Positions 6,609-14,864 of a DNA stretch of 19,889 bases are shown in pieces. The translations under genes and the position numbers were made by a program. The DNA is taken from the NCBI GenBank assembly GCA_028825345.1, contig JAPKAJ010000009.1:1-19889 (forward strand), read 5' to 3'. Numbering within the stretch: position 1 is the first letter of the stretch; every line of letters begins with the position of its first letter. The notes under the pieces are model-generated. The model searched no databases. It was not told the DNA's origin and saw nothing but the letters and a program-made list of their open reading frames with translations. Source of the DNA: Arenicellales bacterium. GTDB lineage: Bacteria; Pseudomonadota; Gammaproteobacteria; Arenicellales; UBA868.

Positions 6609-8810
6609 TTGACTGATGCACAAGTTGTACAGGTGGCACTGCCCGTACCGATGCGTCAGTTGTTTGATTATTCCTGCACGGACAATCAGTCGCTGCCCGT
6701 GCCGGGCATGCGGGTTATGGTGCCGCTGCAAAAGCGCACCGTAGTCGGAATTGTCTGCGGCATGTCGGCTCAAAGCGCGGTACCCATAAGACGTCTGCGC
6801 CACATCATCCGGGTGCTCGATGACGAACCCTTACTGACACCGCAGGTTTTTGCGCTAGCGCAATGGGCTGCACGTTATTACCACCATCCTATCGGCGAGG
6901 TGATGCAGGCAGCCATCCCTTCTTTGTTGCGCCGCGATCGACCCGCCGCACCCAGGGTTGCTCCCCACTGGCGTATCTGTGATGCCGGCCAGCAGGCGTT
7001 ATCGACATTGCCCATGCGCTACCACGTGCAGCATCACGTGCTCCAGGTGCTGGTGAGTGCGGGCACAGCAGGTTTAGCGGGTGAAGCATTGCTGGGTCTG
7101 GTACCCCGATCATCGTCGACAGTGGCGCTAATGACAGACCGTGGCTGGATTGAGCAGGTCACGGCTGCATCAGTATCACCGGTACCGTTGTCGGCGCCAC
7201 CACGCCTGAACTCAGCGCAGCGCGACGCCTGCCTAGCGATTGATAAGGCCAACGGCAACTACGTGCCATTTTTATTGGATGGCGTAACGGGTAGCGGTAA
7301 AACTGAGGTTTACCTGGATTGCGTGGCGAAGACGGTCTCCCGTGGCTTTCAGGCGATGGTGCTTGTGCCGGAGATATCGTTGACCCCCCAGTTGGTGGAA
7401 CGCTTCCAGGCACGCCTGGGGGGGTCTTTGGCGGTGCTGCACTCGGGACTAACTCCTGGGGAGCGTCATCGGGCATGGTGGCGTTCCCGTGAGGGCAGCA
7501 CCGCGGTCGTTCTGGGTACCCGCTCAGCCGTTTTTGCACCCCTGCCCCGCCCGGGGCTGATTATCGTGGACGAAGAGCATGACCTTTCCTACAAACAGCG
7601 CGATCGATTCCGTTACAGTGCGCGGGATGTGGCAGTAAAAAGGGCTCAGTTAAGCGGGGTACCGGTGGTGCTGGGTTCGGCCACTCCATCTTTGGAGAGT
7701 GTTGCCAATGCTCGCAGCGGCCGCTACCGGCGCCTGGTGCTACCGGTTCGGGCAGGTGTCGCACAAATGCCCAAGGTACAAATCCTGGATCTGAACCGCC
7801 TGGCCGTCAACGAGGGCCTGACGGCGCCGGTGGTTGGAGCCATCGGCAAACGCCTGGAGCGGGCAGAGCAAAGCCTGGTATTCGTTAACCGGCGTGGTTT
7901 TGCCCCATTGCTGGGGTGTTCCGAGTGTGGGTGGCAGGCGCAGTGTCAGCGCTGTGATGCCAGGCTGACTTTGCACCGGGGCAGTAATCGCCTGATCTGT
8001 CACCACTGCGGGGCTAATGCACTACCACCACATTGCTGTCCACAATGTGCTGGCGAGTCGCTGTATCTTGTAGGTGAGGGCACCCAACGCGTTGAAGAAG
8101 CGCTGCTGCGGATATTCCCAAGCGCCCGGGTGTTCCGCCTGGATAGTGATGCCGCAGGAGATTCCCAGGATCTGGCGCAGGCCCTGAGTGCGGTGCGCCA
8201 GGGTGAGGTGGATATCCTGGTCGGCACGCAGATGCTGTCCAAGGGCCATGATTTCGCTGGGATCACTCTGGTGTGTGTGCTGGCCATGGATCAGGGGCTT
8301 TACAGTATTGATTTTCGTGGGCCAGAACGGATGTTCCAACAGTTGGCGCAGGTGGCGGGTCGGGCTGGGCGCGGTCAACGACCGGGCGAGGTACTGGTAC
8401 AGACGGAGCATCCTGACAACCCCGCCTATGCGCGACTGGTTCAGCACGACTTTGCCGGCTTCGCAAATACCGCTCTGGCAGAGCGCAAGGCAGCTGCATA
8501 CCCGCCTTTTGCCCGGTTTGTACTGCTGCGCGCAGAATCAGCACGCAGCGGGCCACCTCTGGATTTTCTGCGCTCGGCGGTACGCGTGGGTAAAGCCCGG
8601 GCCGCCCAGGCCGGTGTTCGGCTGATGGAGCCCGTGCCTTCGCCGATGGAGCGCCGCGCCGGGCGTTACCGGGCACAATTGCTGTTGGCGGCCTCTAACG
8701 AGGGGCAACTGCACCGCTTTTTGGACGATTGGCTGGCCAGGCTTGAAGGCTTGCGTGAAGCCACCCGGGTGCGTTGGTCGGTAGATGTGGATCCGCAGGA
8801 GATGTACTGA
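6609..8810 (+). CDS. priA: Primosomal protein N' (PriA helicase)
   Basis: PriA recognises collapsed replication forks and loads DnaB through PriB/DnaT or PriC to restart replication; it is a 3'-5' DEAH-type helicase. The 733 residues match the usual length (E. coli 732). Visible in order: the N-terminal DNA-binding region with VALPVPMRQLFDY, Walker A GVTGSGKT (225-232), Walker B DEEH (321-324), GSATPSLES (357-364), eight zinc-binding cysteines (C437, C440, C446, C449, C464, C467, C477, C480), and helicase motifs GTQMLSKGHDF and QVAGRAGRG. The start must be TTG 6609: a stop at 6576 blocks any upstream start, and the family N-terminus begins here. A rare start codon and a sequestered ribosome site suggest low or regulated translation. 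Confidence 0.97.
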   Translation: MTDAQVVQVALPVPMRQLFDYSCTDNQSLPVPGMRVMVPLQKRTVVGIVCGMSAQSAVPIRRLRHIIRVLDDEPLLTPQVFALAQWAARYYHHPIGEVMQAAIPSLLRRDRPAAPRVAPHWRICDAGQQALSTLPMRYHVQHHVLQVLVSAGTAGLAGEALLGLVPRSSSTVALMTDRGWIEQVTAASVSPVPLSAPPRLNSAQRDACLAIDKANGNYVPFLLDGVTGSGKTEVYLDCVAKTVSRGFQAMVLVPEISLTPQLVERFQARLGGSLAVLHSGLTPGERHRAWWRSREGSTAVVLGTRSAVFAPLPRPGLIIVDEEHDLSYKQRDRFRYSARDVAVKRAQLSGVPVVLGSATPSLESVANARSGRYRRLVLPVRAGVAQMPKVQILDLNRLAVNEGLTAPVVGAIGKRLERAEQSLVFVNRRGFAPLLGCSECGWQAQCQRCDARLTLHRGSNRLICHHCGANALPPHCCPQCAGESLYLVGEGTQRVEEALLRIFPSARVFRLDSDAAGDSQDLAQALSAVRQGEVDILVGTQMLSKGHDFAGITLVCVLAMDQGLYSIDFRGPERMFQQLAQVAGRAGRGQRPGEVLVQTEHPDNPAYARLVQHDFAGFANTALAERKAAAYPPFARFVLLRAESARSGPPLDFLRSAVRVGKARAAQAGVRLMEPVPSPMERRAGRYRAQLLLAASNEGQLHRFLDDWLARLEGLREATRVRWSVDVDPQEMY

Positions 8811-8883
8811 CGTACCGTGTCGCACCCAGAAATCCCTTGCATCTTCGGGCTCAAGCCATGGATGATCCGATGTGGTCGTTTGC

Positions 8884-8889
8884 GGGAGG
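8884..8889 (+). promoter_or_regulatory. Shine-Dalgarno that sets the Rieske oxygenase start
   Basis: GGGAGG lies seven bases before GTG 8897. The upstream in-frame ATGs at 8858 and 8870 lack such a site, so this site favours the shorter protein. Confidence 0.6.
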
Positions 8890-8896
8890 CTCGAGT

Positions 8897-10045
8897 GTGA
8901 TTCCATTGGATGTCAGCCAGATTCTTCAGGATGCCAGCCGTGCGCAATCGCTTGACCCGTGCTGTTATCGCGACCCTCAATTTCTCTCTTTCGAACACGA
9001 AACCCTATTCCGGGCCGGCTGGATCAGCGCCGGGCGAGCCGATCAACTATCGGATCAGGGAGATTACTTCGCGTTCTCGGTTGCTGACACAGAGCTGGTG
9101 GCGGTACGCGATGAGGAAAGGGTGATCCGGGTTTTTGCTAACACTTGCCGGCACCGGGCAATGCGGCTGTTGGAGCCGGGTCGGGGGAGTTGTCGCCGCC
9201 TTACTTGCCCATTTCATGCCTGGACGTATGGACTTGATGGAACGCTGATCGCGGCGCCACGAATGCAGAGCGCAGAAAATTTTAACCGGTCCGATTTTGG
9301 CCTGATCGAAGTGCAAAGCGCAGTGCGTGCCGGTTTCATTTTCGTCAATATTGATGGCAGCGCTGCCCCGGTCGATACCTGGCTGGGTGATTTCGAAACA
9401 CTACACAGCCCCTGGCAATTGGATACGCTGGTGACGGCCAGCACCCGGGAATTCCAGGTCGCTTGCAACTGGAAATCGTTTCTTGAGGTTTTCAACGAGT
9501 ACTACCATCTGCGCAAAGTGCACCCGGGCACATTCTCGGGGCTTTACGCCGAGCCCGACCCACTGCAGGCGACCCGGGGTTCGTTCGTCAGCCAATTTGG
9601 CGAGCACCGCATTCTCGGTAGCGTCGGTGTTCTCGAAGAAGCCGCCCGCCCGCTGCCTGCTTTGCCAGGTCTTTCAGGAAGGCTGGCCAATGGAACTCGC
9701 TATACCTGGGTCTATCCTGCGCTGACTTTTGCCGCCTCACGTGATGCCGTGTGGACGCTGGAGGCGATCCCGAACGGCGCATCCAGCACCCAGGTTCGTC
9801 TGACCCTGCTGTTTGGCCAGGACAGCGTAGCAAGATCGGATTTCGATGAGGTGCTGGCCCGCTATGAACAGCGAATGGCCGTTGGTATGGACGAGGACAT
9901 AGCAGTGCTTGAGGCCCAGCAGCATGGACTTAACTCGGTACTGGCCCGGCCCGGGCGGTTTTGTTCCGACCTTGAGCCCAGCGTCCATGCTTTTCATCGC
10001 TGGTACGCAAATGCCCTGATCGCCGCCGGATTGGCGAGTGGCTAA
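8897..10045 (+). CDS. Rieske-type ring-hydroxylating (mono/di)oxygenase alpha subunit
   Basis: A 382-residue oxygenase component with an N-terminal Rieske [2Fe-2S] domain: C84-R-H86 and C104-P-F-H107, 17 residues apart. The C-terminal SRPBCC catalytic domain has mononuclear iron ligands H204 and H209 in NEYYHLRKVHP and probably D334 in MDEDIAVLEAQQ. Glu201 occupies the position, three before the first His, where naphthalene-dioxygenase-type enzymes have the bridging Asp. Glu there is known from carnitine monooxygenase CntA-like enzymes acting on quaternary amines. No beta subunit, ferredoxin or reductase is adjacent, so electron donors must lie elsewhere. ATG codons at 8858 and 8870 would extend the protein, but GTG 8897 has the best ribosome site. 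The substrate cannot be told. It ends 15 bp from convergent zapE. Confidence 0.88.
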   Translation: MIPLDVSQILQDASRAQSLDPCCYRDPQFLSFEHETLFRAGWISAGRADQLSDQGDYFAFSVADTELVAVRDEERVIRVFANTCRHRAMRLLEPGRGSCRRLTCPFHAWTYGLDGTLIAAPRMQSAENFNRSDFGLIEVQSAVRAGFIFVNIDGSAAPVDTWLGDFETLHSPWQLDTLVTASTREFQVACNWKSFLEVFNEYYHLRKVHPGTFSGLYAEPDPLQATRGSFVSQFGEHRILGSVGVLEEAARPLPALPGLSGRLANGTRYTWVYPALTFAASRDAVWTLEAIPNGASSTQVRLTLLFGQDSVARSDFDEVLARYEQRMAVGMDEDIAVLEAQQHGLNSVLARPGRFCSDLEPSVHAFHRWYANALIAAGLASG

Positions 10046-10060
10046 GATCTGCACCTGGAC

Positions 10061-11182
10061 TCAGGGTCGGTGCGCGCTGGAAAGATAGTCGGTTGACTGG
10101 AATTCATGCAGCCGGCTGGCGGTTCGGGCAAAGCCCCGCGCCATTCGCTCGCCACGGTACAGCGCGTCAGGGCTGGTGGCTGCCGAGACGATGACATTGA
10201 CTCGCCGGTCGTAAAGCTCATCAATCAGTTCGACGAAGCGCCGTGCTGCGTCATCGTGCTCCGCGTCCAGGTAGGGGACCTCACTGATCAGCAGGGTGTG
10301 GCAAGCCCGGGAAATCTCAACGTAATCGGCCTTTGAGCGCGGCCCGACGCACAGCGTCTCAAAAGTGAACCACATGACTCCGTCGCCGAGCGCCAGCAAC
10401 TCAATCTTTCGATCGTTGATCGTAACAGCGGCAGGCGCAAGCGTACCCCCAGGACTGATCTGGTGGAACATCGTTTCCATCCGGGCCTGTGCCTGGGCGT
10501 TGTGGGGTGCATGGTAAGTGGGTGCCGAGCTGAGCGTCTCAAGACGGTAATCGTGCGCGCCGCCGAGGTGGATTACGCGGGTATGCGTTTCTATCAGTTG
10601 GATAGCCGGCAAAAAGCGCTCGCGCTGCAACCCGCCTTGGTAAAGTGACGATGGCGGCGTATTCGAGGTGAATATCAGGGTCATTCCTTGCTCGACCAGG
10701 GCGTGCAATAGCCCGGAAAGAATCATGGCATCGCCGATATCGGAAACATAAAACTCATCGAAACCGAGCACCCGGGTTTTGCCTGCAATCTCGGTGCCGA
10801 TCCGGCGCAAAGGGTCGCTCTGGTTGCGCAAGGCCCGCAGGCGCTCGTGGATCTCGAGCATAAAGCGGTGAAAGTGCACCCGCCGCCAGTGTGATTCATG
10901 CAGGCTGTCGAGCAGTGTATCCATCATCACCGTTTTACCGCGCCCGACCGAGCCCCAAAGATAAATACCTTTTTCACCGAAAAGCGGCCGGCGGCGCAGA
11001 TGCCGCGTCCAGTCCGACAACTTTGTCGGCCAGGCGCGCTCGGATTTGTCGAAAGAGTGGTTGAGTTCCTCGGCCAGGTGGGTAAACGCGGCCAGAGCTG
11101 GCTGTTGATCAAGGTCCGGTGTGGCCCCAGGCCGTGACAGGCGGTCTGCGAACTCGGTGGCGAACTTGTCGGACAGGTCCAC
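10061..11182 (-). CDS. zapE: Cell division protein ZapE (AFG1-like ATPase)
   Basis: ZapE is a P-loop ATPase that binds FtsZ and affects Z-ring stability under stress and late division. The 373 residues match the E. coli length (375). Visible: Walker A GSVGRGKT (77-84), the HFHRFMLEIH segment (103-112), Walker B RVLGFDEF (137-144, D142/E143), and the sensor region IFTSNTPP. The start is GTG 11182, three bases after the rraA stop, with no clear Shine-Dalgarno, which suggests translational coupling to rraA. It is the last gene of the minus-strand yrfG-rraA-zapE run. An equally valid family name is AFG1-like ATPase, after the mitochondrial homologue. Confidence 0.93.
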   Translation of the reverse strand: MDLSDKFATEFADRLSRPGATPDLDQQPALAAFTHLAEELNHSFDKSERAWPTKLSDWTRHLRRRPLFGEKGIYLWGSVGRGKTVMMDTLLDSLHESHWRRVHFHRFMLEIHERLRALRNQSDPLRRIGTEIAGKTRVLGFDEFYVSDIGDAMILSGLLHALVEQGMTLIFTSNTPPSSLYQGGLQRERFLPAIQLIETHTRVIHLGGAHDYRLETLSSAPTYHAPHNAQAQARMETMFHQISPGGTLAPAAVTINDRKIELLALGDGVMWFTFETLCVGPRSKADYVEISRACHTLLISEVPYLDAEHDDAARRFVELIDELYDRRVNVIVSAATSPDALYRGERMARGFARTASRLHEFQSTDYLSSAHRP

Positions 11183-11185
11183 GTT

Positions 11186-11662
11186 TTAAGGTAGTGGGGT
11201 CGATGCAACGAGAATACCGTCGCTGTCGGCCCACAGATAGTGGCCCGGGGTAAAAGTGGTGCCGGCCAGGCGCACGGACAGTTGCGGTTGCCCCTCACCG
11301 CGTTTAACGCTCTTAGCCGGACAGGCCCCGAGCGCCTTGATACCAATTGGCAGGGTGCACAGTTGTTGGCTATCGCGGATGCAGCCGTAGACGATCAACC
11401 CGTGCCAGCCGTTATCTTGCGCAAGCGCACCGATCTGGTCGCCGACCAGTGCGCAGCGCAACGATCCACCGCCATCGATAACCAGTACCTTTCCTGCGCC
11501 CTCGCACTCAAGCGTTGAACGTACCAGGCTGTTGTCTTCGAATACTTTGACCGTGGCAATAATGCCTTCAAAGTGCTCGGCACCGCCAAAATCAGCAAAA
11601 ATCGGCTGCACCACCTGCAGACGGTCGGCATGGGCATCATAAAGATCGGCAGTTCGGGTCAT
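11186..11662 (-). CDS. rraA: RraA family protein (RNase E regulator / HMG-type aldolase)
   Basis: A 158-residue protein of the RraA fold. In E. coli, RraA binds RNase E and the degradosome helicases and dampens mRNA decay; relatives are class II 4-hydroxy-4-methyl-2-oxoglutarate aldolases with oxaloacetate decarboxylase activity. The signatures FGGAEHFEGIIATVKVFEDN, KVLVIDGGGSLRCALVGD and GLIVYGCIRD are clear. Here G74-D75 and R96-D97 are present, whereas E. coli RraA has lost these acids, so the aldolase site may be functional. The start ATG overlaps the yrfG stop as ATGA (11659-11662), a coupled arrangement, and zapE follows three bases after the stop. Confidence 0.9.
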   Translation of the reverse strand: MTRTADLYDAHADRLQVVQPIFADFGGAEHFEGIIATVKVFEDNSLVRSTLECEGAGKVLVIDGGGSLRCALVGDQIGALAQDNGWHGLIVYGCIRDSQQLCTLPIGIKALGACPAKSVKRGEGQPQLSVRLAGTTFTPGHYLWADSDGILVASTPLP

Positions 11663-12357
11663 GTGGCGCCTGCCAGGGTTGCGGTTTCCCGGGTCGTGGA
11701 AAAACCGTTGAGTTCCTCGAAGGCATGCAGGCCGGAGAATTCCTCGGGGTCTACAGGTCCGCCGGTCGAGTCGGGATGTATCACGGCAAGGAGGTGGCCA
11801 ATGCCGTAGGCCCCGGCTGCGCGCAATACCGCAAGATTGTCATCAATAAAAAGAGTGCGATCCCCCGCGAACGGCTCAATGGCTTGCAGATGGGTCCAGA
11901 AAGTCGCGCACTCCTTTGGATAACCCAGCGTATGGGAACTCACAATACGATCAAACATCGGCTCCAGGCCGGTCTGGTTCATCTTAAGGTCGATGCTGGC
12001 GGGGTGAGCATTGGTGACCAGTACCGCCCGCCGGGTATCGGCATGCAGCGCCGTGAGGAAATCACGGGCGCCAGGGCGGATCTGAATAAGATGGCGTAGT
12101 TCGGCTTTAAGGCCGGCAATGTCCAGACCCAGTTCATGGGTCCAAAAGTCTACGCAGTACCACTCGAGCGTCCCGCGCAGGGCATGCATCCGGGCAAAAA
12201 GTGTGCTGCGTGCGCCATCCAAAGCGATTCGGTGCTTGTTTGCGTATTGACGCGGGATGAAGTCGGTCCAGAAGTAGTTATCAAAATGCAGATCCAGCAA
12301 AGTGCCGTCCAGATCCAGGAATACCGAGTCAATCTGCGTCCAGTCAATCACGGCCAT
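11659..12357 (-). CDS. yrfG: GMP/IMP nucleotidase YrfG (HAD superfamily)
   Basis: A 232-residue HAD-family phosphatase. YrfG of E. coli dephosphorylates GMP and IMP. The HAD nucleophile motif is D15-L-D17-G-T-L. The YrfG-specific stretches FDNYFWTDFIP and EWYCVDFWTHELGLDI are strikingly like the E. coli protein. LVTNAHP is motif II, LGYPKE holds the motif III lysine, and TLFIDDN is the motif IV acid pair. A TTG at 12396 would add 13 residues, but ATG 12357 fits the family start. It is the first gene of the minus-strand run with rraA and zapE and stands divergent from nudE across about 210 bp, which presumably holds both promoters; I see no convincing sigma-70 pair there. Confidence 0.9.
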   Translation of the reverse strand: MAVIDWTQIDSVFLDLDGTLLDLHFDNYFWTDFIPRQYANKHRIALDGARSTLFARMHALRGTLEWYCVDFWTHELGLDIAGLKAELRHLIQIRPGARDFLTALHADTRRAVLVTNAHPASIDLKMNQTGLEPMFDRIVSSHTLGYPKECATFWTHLQAIEPFAGDRTLFIDDNLAVLRAAGAYGIGHLLAVIHPDSTGGPVDPEEFSGLHAFEELNGFSTTRETATLAGAT

Positions 12358-12569
12358 AGTATGTGTAACGCCTGTTATGAAGGTAAAGGGCGACAAAGCA
12401 CCCAGAATAATTAGACTGTACCGGATATTTTAGCGCCGACCACGGGCTGTCGGATTTACCCTGCATTGCAGTGGCCTATGCCACAGGTACTGGATTGTTT
12501 CGAAGGGTGGTCTGGGTTAATCTGCACTCCCATCAGTATCCCGCCAGGCAAGCTCGCACCCGCCCACTC

Positions 12570-13115
12570 ATGAGCGTGTTACCCCAAATCCTCAAGACCA
12601 CCGTAGTGGCGCGTAGTCGTCTTTTTAATATCGAAAGTGTGGACCTGCGTTTTTCTAATGGCAATGAGGTCAGTTTTGAGCGGTTGGTAGGTCAGGGCAC
12701 TGGGTCGGTACTGGTGGTGCCTTTGCCGGCGGTTGACCAGTTGCTGCTGGTTCGTGAGTATGCGGTGGGCCTGCAACGTTATGAACTGGGCTTCGTTAAA
12801 GGGCGTATCGACGCCGGTGAAACGCCGGATCAGGCGGCTCATCGTGAATTGCGAGAGGAGACGGGATTTGCTGCAGGCGTGATTGAACGATTGGCGACCG
12901 TATCGCTGACTCCGGCATATTCGAATTATCAAACTCATGTGTTTGTTGCAAAGGATCTGTTCGAATCGCCTCTGGACGGCGATGAGCCGGAAACCCTTGA
13001 AACGGCGCAATGGCCGTTGGCAGATCTTTGTGGATTGCGGTCCCGGGAGGATTTCTCCGATGCCCGCAGTTTGCTCGCCACCTACCTCGTGGCTGAGAAG
13101 CTGGATCAGAAATAG
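12570..13115 (+). CDS. nudE: ADP compounds hydrolase NudE (Nudix)
   Basis: A 181-residue Nudix hydrolase (E. coli NudE 186). NudE splits ADP-ribose, Ap3A, Ap2A and NADH into AMP plus the remaining phosphate moiety. The Nudix box runs from G78 to F100 (G-x5-E-x7-REL-x-EE-x-GF), in a family context typical of NudE: VARSRLFNIESVDLRFSNG at the N-terminus and LVREYAVGLQRYELGFVKG before the box. The ORF opens at 12471, but the family alignment starts at ATG 12570. The stop overlaps the cysQ start by one base (TAGTG), so the two are surely co-translated. From memory, the same nudE-cysQ pair beside yrfG occurs in Pseudomonas. Confidence 0.93.
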   Translation: MSVLPQILKTTVVARSRLFNIESVDLRFSNGNEVSFERLVGQGTGSVLVVPLPAVDQLLLVREYAVGLQRYELGFVKGRIDAGETPDQAAHRELREETGFAAGVIERLATVSLTPAYSNYQTHVFVAKDLFESPLDGDEPETLETAQWPLADLCGLRSREDFSDARSLLATYLVAEKLDQK

Positions 13116-13939
13116 TGAGTAACCATACGCTGCTGGCACAGGTCGTCAACATTGCAATAGCAGCGGGCGATGTGATTCTCGATGTTTATGGGAAAGAGTA
13201 CGAGATTGCCCACAAGGCGGATGGTTCACCGGTCACCACGGCGGATCAGCGTGCTCATGACGTCATCGTTGAGCAACTTCAAGCCTTGACACCCGATATC
13301 CCGGTTTTGTCTGAGGAATCCAAGGGCATCGATGTTGAAGATCGCCTGCAATGGACACGGCTGTGGTTGGTTGACCCACTCGACGGCACCAAGGAGTTCA
13401 TTCGCCGCAACGGTGAGTTCAGCGTCAATATCGGCCTGGCTGAAAACGGCAAACCGATCCTCGGCGTGGTCTACAGTCCATGTACTCGGGCCAGCTATTT
13501 TGCAGCTCAAGGTGCAGGCGCCTGGCGACAGATTGCGCAAAAGCCGGCTCAGCGTATACAGGTAGAGTCCTATGACCCCTCCCGGCCACGAATGGTTGCC
13601 AGTCGCTCGCATTCCGGCGAGGCGGTAAGTGCGTTTCGTGATGCGCTCACAGCGGCGAGCGGAAATGTTCCCCAGATCGTCAGCATGGGTAGTGCGCTAA
13701 AGGCTTGTGTGGTCGCGCAGGGTGATGCCGATGTGTATCCGCGGCTGGGCCCCACCTCGGAATGGGATACCTGCGCGTCCCACTGCATACTGAACGAGGC
13801 CGGCGGTCAACTGATTGATTGCGCGGGCGCGGAGTTGAATTACAACAAAGCGAGCATCCTCAACCCCTGGTTTCTGGCTATCGCTGACTCGAATATTGAC
13901 TGGCTTCGGTTTTGCCCTCCAGAGCCCACGCAGGGGTAA
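13115..13939 (+). CDS. cysQ: 3'(2'),5'-bisphosphate nucleotidase CysQ
   Basis: CysQ removes the 3'-phosphate of PAP, the toxic by-product of sulfate assimilation (and may act on PAPS), giving AMP. The 274-residue protein belongs to the lithium-sensitive, Mg-dependent inositol monophosphatase superfamily. Metal-binding motifs are visible: LSEES (E67/E68), VDPLDGTKEF (D87, D90, G91, T92), and EWDTCASHCILNEAGG near the C-terminus. GSPVTTADQRAHDVI is the usual N-terminal signature. The start is GTG 13115, overlapping the nudE stop by one base. The C-terminus is somewhat longer than E. coli CysQ (246), and no residue looks lost. Confidence 0.94.
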   Translation: MSNHTLLAQVVNIAIAAGDVILDVYGKEYEIAHKADGSPVTTADQRAHDVIVEQLQALTPDIPVLSEESKGIDVEDRLQWTRLWLVDPLDGTKEFIRRNGEFSVNIGLAENGKPILGVVYSPCTRASYFAAQGAGAWRQIAQKPAQRIQVESYDPSRPRMVASRSHSGEAVSAFRDALTAASGNVPQIVSMGSALKACVVAQGDADVYPRLGPTSEWDTCASHCILNEAGGQLIDCAGAELNYNKASILNPWFLAIADSNIDWLRFCPPEPTQG

Positions 13940-13983
13940 CACGGCGCCGGGCTGGCCTGCCAGGGCGATGATCTGCCCCGGAC

Positions 13984-13989
13984 TATAAT
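13984..13989 (+). promoter_or_regulatory. Possible -10 box (TATAAT) for dapF
   Basis: A consensus TATAAT lies 45 bp before the dapF ATG in the 94-bp gap after cysQ. No -35 hexamer resembling TTGACA is present at 15-18 bp, so this is only a candidate. It would start a short leader and separate the dapF run from nudE-cysQ. Confidence 0.35.
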
Positions 13990-14033
13990 TACGCTGGCGT
14001 CAGACCGAATGGGCCGAGTGCCCCTAAATCAGC

Positions 14034-14864
14034 ATGCGCAAGCTTCCCTTTACCAAGATGCACTCGCTGGGCAATGATTTTGTCATGCTCGATGGGGTGC
14101 GCACGCCACTGGAGCTTGACACCGTTATGGTGAAACAGTTGGCAGATCGCAATCACGGCGTTGGTTGTGACCAGTTGATCGTAGCGCAGCCAGCCATTGG
14201 TGATGCGGACTTTTTCATGCGCATTTTCAATGCCGACGGTAGCGAGTCCGGCCAGTGCGGCAACGGAGCGCGCTGTTTTGGTCGTTTTCTGATCGAGCAA
14301 GGCCTTACCGAGTGCCGTGAACTTGAAATACAGACCATCAGCACGCGTATCCGTTTGACGGTGGCCGACAACTGGCAGGTTACGGCCCAACTTGCGCCCC
14401 CCAGTTTTGAACCTCGGGATATCCCTTTTAACGCGCCGGCCGTCGCCGATGATTACCCGATTGTGGTTGGGGGTGAATCGCACCGGATCGGAACCGTATC
14501 GATGGGCAACCCCCACGCGGTGCTGATCGTCGATGATATTGATGCCGCTGGGGTGGATCAATTGGGCCCAATGCTCGAGTGTCACCCCGATTTTCCGCAG
14601 CGTACCAATGTGGGTTTTGTCCAAGTGGTTGACAGGCAGACCTTGCGCCTGCGGGTCTGGGAGCGCGGCGTGGGAGAAACGCTTGCCTGCGGTAGCGGGG
14701 CTTGCGCGGCCGTTGCCGTGTGTCGTTTGCAGGAGCGGATCGATGACACGGTTTGTGTGACGCTCCCGGGCGGCCTACTCAGCGTGACATGGCCCGGCCA
14801 TGGTCCTATCAGTATGAATGGCCCAGCCGTGAGCGTTTTCGATGGACAGTGGTCGATTTTTTGA
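14034..14864 (+). CDS. dapF: Diaminopimelate epimerase DapF
   Basis: DapF converts LL- to meso-diaminopimelate, the peptidoglycan cross-linker and lysine precursor. The 276 residues match the family (E. coli 274). The two catalytic cysteines are C75 in SGQCGNGARCFGRF and C219 in ETLACGSGACAAV. The start FTKMHSLGNDFVMLD and the substrate loop HGVGCDQLI are also present. It starts at ATG 14034 with a weak ribosome site. It leads the dapF-DUF484-xerC block, which is conserved in gammaproteobacteria, and the next gene overlaps or abuts its stop. Confidence 0.97.
   Translation: MRKLPFTKMHSLGNDFVMLDGVRTPLELDTVMVKQLADRNHGVGCDQLIVAQPAIGDADFFMRIFNADGSESGQCGNGARCFGRFLIEQGLTECRELEIQTISTRIRLTVADNWQVTAQLAPPSFEPRDIPFNAPAVADDYPIVVGGESHRIGTVSMGNPHAVLIVDDIDAAGVDQLGPMLECHPDFPQRTNVGFVQVVDRQTLRLRVWERGVGETLACGSGACAAVAVCRLQERIDDTVCVTLPGGLLSVTWPGHGPISMNGPAVSVFDGQWSIF

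Noticed and set aside
8774..8896. Longer N-terminus for the Rieske oxygenase
   Set aside because: The extension overlaps priA or lacks a ribosome site. GTG 8897 has GGGAGG at ideal spacing and gives the usual family start.
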